Shown in pieces: positions 47,779 to 58,299 of a stretch of DNA of 64,000 nucleotides. Where the stretch lies: positions 1 to 64,000 of the forward strand of contig JAQJVL010002208.1 in assembly GCA_035578905.1 (NCBI GenBank), read 5' to 3'. This DNA comes from Stictocephala bisonia. Its lineage: Eukaryota; Arthropoda; Insecta; Hemiptera; Membracidae. Numbering within the stretch: the first letter of the stretch is position 1; each line of letters begins with the position of its first letter. The position numbers were made by a program, and so were the translations under genes. The notes beneath the pieces were generated by a model. The model saw nothing but the letters and a program-made list of their open reading frames with translations, was not told where the DNA came from and searched no databases.

Positions 47779-49926
47779 CTAGAAGTTAAGATCGCTAAGG
47801 TCGTGCAAATACATTTCATCTAAAGAATAAAAGGCTTTACTTTTCAACCATTTAGTTAAAACATGCTTAAAATTTGATATGCTCACTGTTCTAGCTGTGG
47901 TAGGTAACTTATTAAACAGTTGCACACCTTTATACATATATGTTTGTTGTGTTTTACTAAGCCTAAAATTCCTTATATCTATGTTGTTCTGAATCCTGGT
48001 ATTGTGCGAATGTATCTGGTTTCTTAAATTAAACATGTTAAGGTTTTCTCTTACAAAAACCAATGACTGCAAAATAAAAATGCAAGGAAGCGTGAGTATT
48101 TCAAGACTTACAAAATGTGGCTTACACGAATCTGTAGATTTGATACTCATAATGCTACGGAGAGCTTTCCTTTGGGATTTAAAAACTTCTTTAGCTCCAA
48201 ATGAGTTACCCCAGAGAATTGTACCGTAAGAAATGTGGGAATGAAACAATCCATAGTAAGCGGTAATGAGCACATTACGACTAACACACAACCTTAACTT
48301 CCTTAGGCAAAATATAACCCTTGACAGACGAGAGCAAAGAGAGTTAGTTTGAACTTTCCAATTAAGCCCTGGGTCCAAACTAATGCCAAGCAACTTAACA
48401 AATTTTCCAGGGTCAGATAGCCGACGTAAACTAAAAATAATGTCATCTGTTTTATTATCATTAACAACTAAACCATTTGCTTCAAACCAGAGAACAGCTC
48501 TTTCTTTCATACAATTAATAATGACCTTATTGAGTTCAGAATTGCTGTTTGAAGTCAGTAAAGTTGTATCGTCAGCATAAAGAATAGTTCTGTCAGGCAC
48601 AAAGTTAGGAAGGTCATTTATAAAAACTGTGAACAAAAAAGGACCCAGGACAGAACCTTGGGGAACCCCACTAGTTACATGTAGAAGACTGGATCTCTGA
48701 TTCCCCAGCTTTACAAATTGATAGCGGTCAGACAAGTAAGAAGATAAAAGTGATAATGCATTGCCTTGAACGCCATAATAATACAATTTTTCGACGAGTT
48801 TTTCGTGATCCACCAAGTCGGAGGCTTTGCTCAAATCTAGGAGTAATGTTGAAACTTCTTCTTTATTTTCAAATCCGTCATTAATAAATGAAACTACGTT
48901 TTTCACGGCCTTAATTGTAGATAAGTTTTTTCTAAATCCATATTGAGATGACGATAGTAAATTATTTTGTTCAAAATAGTTCACTACTTGGTTTTTTAAT
49001 ATCGTTTCAGCAACTTTTGATATAACAGCAACCAAAGCTATAGGACGGTAATTGTTACAGTTATTTAAATCTCCTTTTTTATGTAATGGAACAGTTATAG
49101 TAACTTTAAGGCATCGTGGATAGTTTCCTTCGACCAACATGAAGTTGATTAAGCGAGTAAGAGGATATGATATTTCATTAATAATTATTTTGATTAAAAA
49201 ATTCGAAAGACCAAACACATCTTCTGATCTGGAGTTATTTAATCTATTTACAATACTATATATCCCAGGAATGCTAACTGAAGACCACTCAAACGAAGGC
49301 AAGCCATCATTTTTAATTTGTGACGACCTTAACATGTCTAAAGAAGTAGCCGCATCATAATTAGATTTTGTTGATTGTGTGGTTTTACTAACATTAACAA
49401 AAAATTGATTAAACTCATTAGCTGTGATAGGTATATTCTGTGGTATACCTTTGTTTGGCAACCGATCTGTTAGTGAATTAATAATAGTCCAGGCAGCTTT
49501 ACATTGATTGTTTGACTCAAGAATAAAATTATCATTAGCTCTCTTTTTGGCTAAGTCTATTTGTTTTCTGTACAATTGTTTAAGTTTCCTGTGAATAGGC
49601 AGAAAGTTAGGGTTAGATTTACATTTTTCATAGCTTATGTCTAATAGCAGCCTAATTTTACCTAGGTATGGAGTAAACCACTTTTTATTCTCATTCTTTT
49701 TATTCTTTTTACTGTCACGCTTGAGCTCTTTTATTTTTAATGGGCAGTGCTTATTGATACTACTTGATAAGATATTCATAAAAATCTGAAAAGCTTCATA
49801 AACATTTTTAGCTGATAAGAAAACATTATGCCATTCAATTTTACATAGTTCATACTTACGCCTATTTATGGTGGATTCATTTAACAGCCTATGAGTGATT
49901 GTTGATGGTTCACTACAAGGATCCAA
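47779..49926 (-). CDS. LINE reverse transcriptase, C-terminal part of ORF2
   Basis: An open region of about 715 codons. It has no ATG at its 5' edge and continues the endonuclease in another frame, so it is part of ORF2. A linker (to about residue 260) is followed by RT: KVTITVPLHKKGD, NNYRPIALV, QYGFRKNLST, LDLSKASDLVDHEK (the family usually has AFD), GVPQGSVLGPFLF and the catalytic YADD at about 450-453. The conserved C-terminal part (HSHISYGTILWGN, SHNTRIQ) runs to the end. The RT core itself has no stop. Replacement of F by S in the first catalytic block and the upstream frameshift suggest a recently dead copy. Confidence 0.88.
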   Translation of the reverse strand: MDPCSEPSTITHRLLNESTINRRKYELCKIEWHNVFLSAKNVYEAFQIFMNILSSSINKHCPLKIKELKRDSKKNKKNENKKWFTPYLGKIRLLLDISYEKCKSNPNFLPIHRKLKQLYRKQIDLAKKRANDNFILESNNQCKAAWTIINSLTDRLPNKGIPQNIPITANEFNQFFVNVSKTTQSTKSNYDAATSLDMLRSSQIKNDGLPSFEWSSVSIPGIYSIVNRLNNSRSEDVFGLSNFLIKIIINEISYPLTRLINFMLVEGNYPRCLKVTITVPLHKKGDLNNCNNYRPIALVAVISKVAETILKNQVVNYFEQNNLLSSSQYGFRKNLSTIKAVKNVVSFINDGFENKEEVSTLLLDLSKASDLVDHEKLVEKLYYYGVQGNALSLLSSYLSDRYQFVKLGNQRSSLLHVTSGVPQGSVLGPFLFTVFINDLPNFVPDRTILYADDTTLLTSNSNSELNKVIINCMKERAVLWFEANGLVVNDNKTDDIIFSLRRLSDPGKFVKLLGISLDPGLNWKVQTNSLCSRLSRVIFCLRKLRLCVSRNVLITAYYGLFHSHISYGTILWGNSFGAKEVFKSQRKALRSIMSIKSTDSCKPHFVSLEILTLPCIFILQSLVFVRENLNMFNLRNQIHSHNTRIQNNIDIRNFRLSKTQQTYMYKGVQLFNKLPTTARTVSISNFKHVLTKWLKSKAFYSLDEMYLHDLSDLNF

Positions 49927-50857
49927 TGGTAAATGTTTTGATATATGTTGACACTCAGAGAACTCACTTTCAAAAGGAGTGCACTGTGGTCAGAAATGAA
50001 AGGTTTAATTATTTCAAAGATATAAGTTGATGGATGCAAATTAGATATAAAATTATCGAGACAGGCTGACATCCGAGTAGGTTGAGAATTTAAACAATAA
50101 CAATCGTAAGACCTTAGCATATTTAAAAAATTTGATACAAGTCTGTTACTACTTCTAGGGTCTAAATTTAAGTCACTAGCTATTACTACAGTAAAAGTAA
50201 GATATTTTCTTATATTGCCAACTAAATCCAAAAGTTCTGCCAATTTTTCAGTAAAAATGTCTACAGATGAGTCTGGTGTACGATATATTGACATAATTAG
50301 TAGCTTTAGTGAATCACAGCTGCCTCAAACTGTTTTAGCTCACACAGGAACTCAACATTTACAATGTCATAAGATACTGATAAGGATTCCTTGAGAAAAA
50401 TAGCACTCCCACCATAAGGTATAGTTCTGCAGTAACTCGCGGCTAATTTGTAATCTTTAGGTCGATATACGTTCAGTTCTTCCTGTGTACACCAGTGTTC
50501 ATTGACACACAATACATCACAATTTGTGTCATTTAGTAAAACTTCTAGAGAATTTACTTTATTTTTTATTGATTGTACATTTAAGTGTAATATTATTAAA
50601 TTAAGATGATTATGTTTATTCTCATGCGGACTGTGATCAAGGTCTAACAGCTTTACATCTCTGTCTATGTGAACAGTTTCATTATTGACGTTCTGTGAGT
50701 TGTCACATATACTATTACAAGTATTTACTGTGGCAGAAATTATTTCTGCTTGAAGTGGAAAAACTAGATCCTTGGAGTCACTGGCACTAAAAAAGCGTTT
50801 GGACTAACACATTCAGTGGATTTATTTTGATGAGATACTTCAGTAAAACAGATAGTA
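49927..50857 (-). pseudogene. LINE endonuclease part of ORF2, frameshifted
   Basis: Minus strand: LNVQSIKNKVNSLEVLL, LCVNEHWC, GGSAIFLKESL, then (in a new frame) MSIYRTPDSSVDIF, ASDLNLD (the family's GDLN/GDFN-type motif is changed to SDLN) and SDHSALLL. This is an AP endonuclease domain. At least two shifts lie in it: near 50300, and near 49950 where it meets the RT frame. Confidence 0.85.
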
Positions 50858-52155
50858 CGAGGTGTGTTTTTAAAGTAGGTACCGTTCTGAAATAAAAAAA
50901 GTAAATCTTTTCCAAAAATAATGTATTCACTTGAAAAGCCATACTTTACTTCTCTACATAATTCCCATTAATATTAAGGCACTTATCGTATCTTGGGACC
51001 ACCTTTTGTATGCCATCGTCAAAGAAGGTTGCTGCCTGATTAGACAACCACTGCTTCACAGTAGTTTTTACTTCATCATCATCGGAATGGCGCTGCCCCG
51101 CTAGATGCGTCTTCAAGTGCAGAAACAAATGGTAGTAGCTCGGCGCTAGATCGGGACTGTGTGGAGGGTGGTCTAATTGTTCCCAGCCAAAAGAAGTGAT
51201 AAGATCTTGTGTTCGATTTACTGTGTGTGGACGGGCACTATCGTGGAGCAAAACGACACCTGCAATCAGCATGCTACGCCTTTTGTTTTGAATTGCGCGG
51301 CGCACTTTTTGTAAAGTCTCACAGTATGCAGCTGCATTGATCGTGTCGCCTCGAGGCAAAAAATCGATCAGCAACACACCCTTTCTGTCCCAAAACACAA
51401 TGCACATGATTTTCTGAGCAGAAATTGTTTGTTTGAATTTCACTTTCCTAGGGGATGATGAATGCCGCCATTCCATTGATTGCTGCTTCGATTCCGATGT
51501 AACGTAGGCTTTCATCGCCTGTGTCAATATGGCTTAAAAAATCATCCCTCTCGTTACTGTATCGCTCGAGAAAACTCAATGCACTGCCCAATCTTTTGGT
51601 TTTGTGCTTATCAGTCAAAAGTTTTGGTACCCAGCGTGAACACAGTTTCCGATAATTTAAATGTTCGGACACAATTTCGTAAAGAACACTTCTTGAGACA
51701 GCAGGAAACGTTTCAGCTAAGGACGAAATCGTAAATCGTCTGTTCTCTTTCACTTTACAGTCCACTTTTTGAATCAGATCATCGGTAATGACTAAAGGTC
51801 GCCCACTTCGTTCCTCATCATGAATGTTTGTGCGGCCATCTTTAAAGGCCCTAACCCATTTCCAAACCATTCCATCACTCATAATGTTTTCACCATACAC
51901 TTCACTGATTTGGCGATGAATGTCAACTGCTTTGAAGCATTGAGCATAGAGAAACCGTATTACAGCACGCACTTCGCAGTCGGCGGTATTCTCAATAGAT
52001 GGAGTCATTTTAAAATCACGCAAACAGATGTAGACTTGATCGGTTGGTTCCGTATTGGCGTCTGTGGCTTCCCACGGCGCGCATGCGCTAAACGCTGTCC
52101 GCAGCGCTGCGGCGGCGTAATTTAAAAACGGTACTTAATTTAAAAACACGACTCG
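50858..52155 (-). mobile_element. Mariner (Tc1/mariner) transposon, 1298 bp
   Basis: The ends CGAGGTGTGTTTTTAAAGTA (left) and, inverted, CGAGTCGTGTTTTTAAATTA (right) are imperfect inverted repeats of about 27 bp. TA stands on both outer sides (50856-50857 and 52156-52157). The length is normal for a mariner. It is inserted in the LINE ORF2. Confidence 0.95.
50946..52008 (-). pseudogene. Mariner transposase, inactive
   Basis: The first ATG is at 52008 (MTPSIENT); the open frame runs a few codons further without one. A helix-turn-helix half (RFLYAQCFKAVDIHRQI, SDGMVWKWVRAF, HDEERSGRP) is followed by the linker-like WVPKLL where WVPHEL is usual. The first catalytic Asp stands in TGDE. Near 51490-51510 one frameshift moves the reading frame before AYVTSESKQQSMEWRH. 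The second Asp is in HDSARPH. Exactly 34 residues later, where the third Asp of the DD34D triad should be, the sequence reads APSYYH in place of APSDYH. Frameshift and lost catalytic Asp both make it dead. Total length is about 350 residues, as in the family. Confidence 0.92.
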
Positions 52156-52297
52156 TATATTCTGTTGAAATATCAGACCTTTCTTCAACTAAATTTGAAT
52201 CCAGCCAATTTTATTGCTGATTTTGCACGTTTGTAATGTTTCTCACTAAGCTCTTACTGCATTCTCGACCTGTTTATTTAATTTTTTTCAATAATCT

Positions 52298-52346
52298 TGT
52301 ACTATTATAATAATTTTAAGACGCAAGATTGTAATACGAGTAAGCC
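52298..52346. repeat. Left member of a direct repeat flanking the satellite
   Basis: ACTATTATAATAATTTTAAG followed by ACGCAAGATTGTAATACGAG. It is repeated with few changes at 53984-54030. Confidence 0.8.
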
Positions 52347-53983
52347 TAACTTACTTTACTTACCTTACTTTACATACCTTACTTTACTTTACATGCCTTG
52401 TTTTACTTACCTTACTTATCGTACTTTACATACCTTACTTTACATGCCTTACTTTACATATCTTACTTTACATGCCTTACTTTACTTATCGTACTTTACA
52501 TACCTTATTTTACATGCCTTACTTTACTTATCGTATTTTACGTACCTTACTATACATGCCTTACTTTACTTTTCGTACTTTACATACCTGCTTTATTTAC
52601 CTTACTTTACTTATTATACTTTACATTACTTAAATTACCTTATTTTACATACTTTACTTATCTTACCTTTCTTTACAGTACATACCTTACCTTACTTTAA
52701 ATGCCTTACTTTACATACTTTACATAAATTACCCCACTTTACTTAACTTACTTCACATACTTTACTTAAATTACCTTAGTTTACAGTACATACCTTACTT
52801 TACTTACCTTTAAATGCCTTACTTTACATACTTTACATACTTTACATAAATTACCCCACTTTACATGCCTTACTTTACTTATCGTACTTTACATACCTTA
52901 TTTTACATGCCTTACTTTACTTATCGTATTCTACATACCTTACTATAAATGCCTTACTTTACATATCTTACTTTACATGCCTTACTTTACCTATCGTACT
53001 TTACATACCTTATTTTACATGCCTTACTTTACTTATCGTACTTTACATACCTTATTTTACATGCCTTACTTTACTTATCGTATTTTACATACCTTACTAT
53101 ACATGCCTTACTTTACTTATCGTACTATACATACCTTACTTTACATATCTTACTTTACATGCCTTACTTTACTTATCGTACTTTACATATCATACTTTAA
53201 ATGCCTTACTTTACCTATCGTACTTTACATACCTTACTTTACATGCCTTACTTTACTTATCGTACTTAACATACCTTACTTTACATGCCTTACTTTACTT
53301 ATCGTATTTTACATACCTTACTTTACCTTACATACCTTACTTTACTTTACATGCCTTGTTTTACTTACCTTACTTATCGTACTTACATACCTTACTTTAC
53401 ATGCCTTACTTTACTTTTCGTACTTTACATACCTTACTTTACATGCCTTACTTTACTTATCGTACTTTACATACCTTACTTTACATGCCTTGCTTTATTT
53501 ACCTTACTTTACTTATTATACTTTACATTACTTAAATTACCTTATTTTACATACTTTACTTATCTTACCTTTCTTTACAGTACATACCTTACCTTACTTT
53601 AAATGCCTTACTTTACATACTTTACATAAATTACCCCACTTTACTTAACTTACTTCACATACTTTACTTAAATTACCTTAGTTTACAGTACATACCTTAC
53701 TTTACTTACCTTTAAATGCCTTACTTTACATACTTTACATACTTTACATAAATTACCCCACTTTACTTAACTTACTTCACATACTTTACTTAAATTACCT
53801 TAGTTTACAGTACATACCTTACTTTACTTACCTTTAAATGCCTTACTTTACATACTTTACATACTTTACATAAATTACCCCACTTTATTTAACTTACTTC
53901 ACATACTTTACTTAAATTACCTTAGTTTACAGTACATACCTTAATTTACTTACCTTACTTTTCTTAACTTACCTTACTATACT
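52347..53983. repeat. 14-bp satellite with higher-order repeats
   Basis: Units ACTTTACATGCCTT, ACTTTACTTATCGT and ACTTTACATACCTT alternate. Three units make a 42-bp block, which explains the repeated peptide-like frames there. A 123-bp higher-order unit (with TTAGTTTACAGTACATACC and AAATTACCCCACTTTA) occurs near 52751, 53648, 53771 and 53894. A segment of about 200 bp at 52591 recurs 900 bases later at 53491, so a large internal duplication has occurred. Confidence 0.95.
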
Positions 53984-54030
53984 TACTATTATAATAATCT
54001 ATAGACGCAAGATTGTGATACGAGAAAGCC
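53984..54030. repeat. Right member of the flanking direct repeat
   Basis: ACTATTATAATAATCTATAG then ACGCAAGATTGTGATACGAG, matching 52298-52346. Confidence 0.8.
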
Positions 54031-54544
54031 TACTAAAGTTTGGGCAAGTACTTTAGGACGAGTGAAGCAAAAATATCATAAATTAATATCTAATTAAACC
54101 CACCAACAGTGTTAATAAAGCAGCCCAAGATATATAAATGGCGTGAAACACGGTTGAAATGACTCCTCATAAAGGCAGCAAGCACGGCAGAGTTGTCAGC
54201 CGAACCGATTTGATCACAACTCGTTCTATTCACTGGCGACGGAACGTGTAATGCCCCGAGAGTTTCCTCATTAAAGCCACTCGCTGTTTGGTTTACGTGG
54301 GATTTCCTTTGGAAAACTGACCTTCAATTTGAGCACAGAATCATGATTAAATACTTTCAGATCAAGAGTGTACATCTAAATCGAAAAAACTTTAACTAAC
54401 AGTTTCGTTTTAGTTAAAGAGTATAGTACTTAATATGTAAAAAAACTCATACATATTTTTACATATTGACAGCAATGTTCAATAACAATGAACATTTTAA
54501 AAATTAATCTTCAATTTTGTTTTACATACATAACCATAATGTAT
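54031..54544. other. Spacer between two satellite blocks
   Basis: About 500 bases with average composition and no recognised gene; a G+C-richer part lies at 54170-54300. Confidence 0.5.
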
Positions 54545-54848
54545 TTTTCATACCTTACATTACTTATCTTACTTATATTTTTCTTACCTTACTTAACTTA
54601 CCTTACTTTACTTATATTACTTTACATACCTTAATTTAATTACCTTACTTAACTTACCTTACTTTACAGTACATACCTTACTTGATATACCTTTCTTTAC
54701 TTACCTTACCTTACTTAACTCACCTTACTTAACTTATATTACTTTACATACCTTAATTTATTTACCTTACTTTACATACATTACTTTACTTACCTTACGT
54801 AACTTACCTTACTTTACATGCCTTACGTAACTTACCTTACTTTACATG
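54545..54848. repeat. Second, more degenerate block of the same satellite
   Basis: CTTACTTAACTTACCTTACTTT-type units, e.g. TTACTTAACTTACCTTACTT, with TTATATTACTTTACATACC. Same family as 52347-53983, less regular. Confidence 0.9.
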
Positions 54849-56405
54849 CCAACATACATAATATTGAAATACAGGATATTTTGATTACTCACATATAATT
54901 TAAATTAAATAGGATTCAACATATCCTATATCTTACAACTGATTGCTTGGTAAAAACACGAGAAAGTTACACAAGATAAACTTTAATCTGTTTTAATTAT
55001 TTACCTCTGATCGCTTAGTAAATATATTGCAGAAATTAATTTGGGGGATAACTTATCTCTGATTTCTTTGTAGGAACGAGATTATGCAACGTTGCTTGTG
55101 TTGTTATCTTTTTTGCTTTATGTAACAAAATTATATATACAGTATTTGTGCATTTTGTACTTATATTGTAATATATTTGTGTCGTGTGACGTTCACTTGT
55201 AATGTAAAATCAAATAAACGGATATTCCGGCTAGTATAAAGTATATAATTACATAATTAATAACACATAACAAATAATAACAACATTAAAGTATAAATAA
55301 TACAATGAACTTGTACACCATATTGAACGTTAAGTTGACGGAGTTACTGAACACTTTACTGAAATTACAATACATTAGAAGTATTTATTATTGTTAAACG
55401 TCAGTTCTTGGTTACATGTTCTGTAATGATTTTTATTTTAAATAAGAAGACTGCCATAACCAGTAATGACTATGGTCAGATGATGTCCATTCATTAAGGC
55501 ATTTTTGTTACATGCAAACAAATTACTGACACCATATATTGCAGTGACATCGGAATTTGTTAACTTGAAAATATTAAACACTCGCTGCCAAAGAATGTAT
55601 GTTATGGAAGTTTTTTTAACTCAAGCGAATTATACTATTTATTACTTAGTGGAAATATACGTGGAAAATAACAAAAGTGACATAGTAAATTGATAGAACT
55701 AAATAATTATTAGAATATGATGTTCGATAGTATTTTCAAGAAAAACGTAATATTTTATTTCATAATAATAAAAAAGATTGTGACGATTGATAAAAACAAA
55801 ACAAATAATCCAATGTGACGACTAATAAATTGCAAATGCAGAAAATGGAAAACCACATTCATTCGACGCTGTTTATTTGCAAAAGGAGATGCCTGCAGTA
55901 CTTTACGGCCACAAGTTAGAAAGGTACCTACTGTTTGTAATTTATTTAAATTAAGATTTACCGTTTTAATCGAAAAATAAAAAGGTTATTGTTACCATTA
56001 GATGCATTCGTATCACAGTTTATTATTATTATTTTTTTTACACAAAAGCTTTCATTGTGGTAAGATCACAAAAAGTATTGTGGATTTATATCAAATCGTG
56101 TCTGTACTCTTGAAAAATGTTTTTTCACCTTCTCAGTTTTTACGTCATTTGTGGCAAAGGAGTCGGGTGCTTAAGATTTACTAAAACATTTTTGTAGAAC
56201 CAATTGTTACTAATGACACTCGAAACGCTGTGCTCTTTCCTTGATAGTCTACCTCGGCATAACGAGGCAGCGAGACTCATTAGTTGTCGGACACTAATTA
56301 CGTAAGACAATAGATTCAGATTTTTATTCACCAAAAAACAAACATTGTCACAGAGTCTAAGTAATACAATGCATACTTGTACACTTAGACAACGAATCAA
56401 GTTAT
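54849..56405. other. AT-rich intergenic DNA
   Basis: No recognisable coding or repeat. Short open frames (e.g. 55505-55693) match nothing I know. Confidence 0.5.
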
Positions 56406-57310
56406 TTACAGTTTATTTAAGGTGCGTTTTTTATGTTTTTTACTACCATTTGAAGTGTACTTAGATTTTACAATGGCAGGTCTGTCCTCTGGTTCTTTAT
56501 AACTAGTCACAGTACTACAGTAAGATTCATTTCTTATAACTATATTCTTGACTGGATTAGAAGATTCCTCAGTTTGTGAGACATTTAAACATATTCATAC
56601 TCTCAATATTTTTACCATTTACTCTATCAGACAAACAACTCAAACTTGCTACAGTATTCTTAACATTTTTTGTACTATTTTTTTTTCTTGGATTTCACTT
56701 GTTTCCATTTATATGTAGGTAGATTAGAATCTATAGAATTAGGATCTAAAACATTTACTTTGTACCCAGATACCGGGTTTACACTAGACAAGTTAGATGA
56801 ACATAAAATTACATTATGGTACCAATCAAAAAAAGTTAAGCTAGACGTGCTAGCTCCGCTACAAAAGCCTTCAGTGATTAACTTGGCATACATCAATACA
56901 TTTATACCACACTCGAAATCATTATTTTGTTTACTAAATTCAAGTTCTATACAAGTGTACGTAGTAAGATGACGCTTTTCTAAGGTATGTGTAGCAAACT
57001 AATGTTATAATTAGTTAATGAGTCAAGGTGAACAGCTGTCTTATTATTCCTATCCAAAAACAACAAATTCCAGTGAGATCCAGAATCCTGGTTACTGCAG
57101 TCAGTGTTATTACCTACACAAAACTCTCCATAATTATACGTGTTAAATGACATTTGGTCTAAGAGTGACATGACTTCCTCACTGCTAATAAATCTCACAA
57201 TCTGAGAGAGAGGGGCCAAAAACAAAGTTTATGATAGCAAACTAGTATCACTATTATTGAAGGCTTCGAAATACAAATCAAGGATCTATTAATAAACTAT
57301 TATTAGTAGA
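56406..57310 (-). pseudogene. SENP8/Ulp1-like (C48) cysteine protease, frameshifted, with basic tail
   Basis: Minus strand: LYFEAFNNSDTSLLS, a stop, then TLFLAPLSQIVRFISSEE, SHWNLLFLDRNNKTAVHLDSL, a frameshift, then FSKQNNDFECGINVLMYAKL. These follow the layout of NEDD8/SUMO proteases of the SENP8 (DEN1) type. The catalytic set can be seen: His in SHW (codon 57073-57075), Asp in HLDSL (57021-57023), Gln (56927-56929) and Cys in ECG (56909-56911). The N-terminal WLND-type region is only traceable. After the domain a lysine-rich tail continues through two more shifts (KWKQVKSKKKK, later GSKKHKKRTLNKL) to a stop at 56406. No introns are apparent, so it may be a retrocopy or was carried by a mobile element; a Penelope-like relic follows directly. 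A plain host gene with assembly errors is possible but less likely given three shifts and a stop. Confidence 0.7.
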
Positions 57311-57349
57311 ATACCTTTAACACATTTCATAATAATTTTTTGTACGATG

Positions 57350-58290
57350 TACATTTCAACTTCTATGAAGTCATCTTCAGGTACATGTAGGTTATAAAAC
57401 AATATAAATAAAACAATTGTGACTTCCAAATTATTCACAGCTGTTGATAATATGTATATATATTTTGTAGAATTAATTTGATAATTTTAATAATCTTTCA
57501 AAAAGTATTTTTTTATAAATAGTGTCTTTGTCCTTTAATAAAACATTTGACAATCAAATGGCTACACACCTAGTATGATTAATACATTAATAAAACATTT
57601 TAAGAAACATGAAAATAAAATAAAAACAAAAATAATATAAAATACAATTCATCACAATATGTTGGAAAACATAACCACAAAATCAACAAAGCTTTTGTCA
57701 CAGTGGATATCAAATGACATTTAAAACTACCAACAGTCTTATTAAAATAATTAAAAATAAAATAAATAAAAAGAAACAGTCTTCAAAATTTGATAATAGT
57801 GCCATTTACAAATTAAACTGAAATGATTGTCAAAGTCACTATATTGGACAAACTGGACGTTCTTTCAAGACAAGATTCGATAAACATATTAAAGCATTAA
57901 CAACGCCACAAAATTCAAAATGTGCAAAATATCTTAATAATTCAGGCCACACTTTCAAAAATATAGAATATTGAATATGTAAATCTTGAATTTTTACATA
58001 CTTTTAAGAAAAGTAGTTTAATGTCAACCTTAGAACGTCTAGAAATTTATAAAAGTGCAAAGAACAATCCAACTGTTCTATTAAATGACAAAGATACAAT
58101 TCTAAAAATGTACTTTTTGAAAGATTATTAAAATATACAAATAAATTCTACCAAAAGATATATATACATATTATCAACAGCTGTGAATAATTTGTACATA
58201 ATAATTGGTTTATTCATATTGTTTTATAACCTACATGTACCTTAAGATAACTTCATAGAAGTTCATATTCCTTCTTTTGACTTCGGCTGG
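57350..58290 (+). mobile_element. Penelope-like element relic with GIY-YIG endonuclease
   Basis: The left part 57355-57510 and right part 58105-58275 are inverse copies: ACTTTTTGAAAGATTATTAA, CATATTATCAACAGCTGTGA, ACCTACATGTACCTTAAGAT. Between them on the plus strand lies AIYKLN, a stop, NDCQSHYIGQTGRSFKTRF, DKHIKAL ... STLERLEIYKSAKNN. This is a GIY-YIG endonuclease of the type fused to the C-terminus of Penelope reverse transcriptases. The reverse transcriptase is absent and the first G of GIY reads A, so the copy is 5'-truncated and dead. Inverted terminal parts are known in Penelope-like elements. Confidence 0.8.
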
Positions 58291-58299
58291 AACAATTCC

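Larger units (their letters stand above)
47655..52320 (-). mobile_element. LINE (CR1/jockey group) carrying a nested mariner
   Basis: Minus-strand order: ORF2 N-terminus (from before 52158, interrupted by mariner 50858-52155), endonuclease to about 49930, reverse transcriptase to 47779, then a 3' UTR ending near 47660 in AATAAAGATATGAATATGAA. Short repeats of this kind at the 3' end are common in CR1/jockey-like elements. ORF1 is not identified, so the 5' end is open. Removing the mariner together with one TA restores a continuous reading frame across the site, which supports the nesting. Confidence 0.85.

Noticed and set aside
49139..49360. Plus-strand frames inside 48.0-49.4 kb
   Set aside because: They are antisense to the LINE reverse transcriptase.
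52297..53648. Tyr/Leu/Phe-rich frames of 100-220 codons
   Set aside because: They are translations of the 14-bp satellite; the 42-bp period keeps a frame open by chance.
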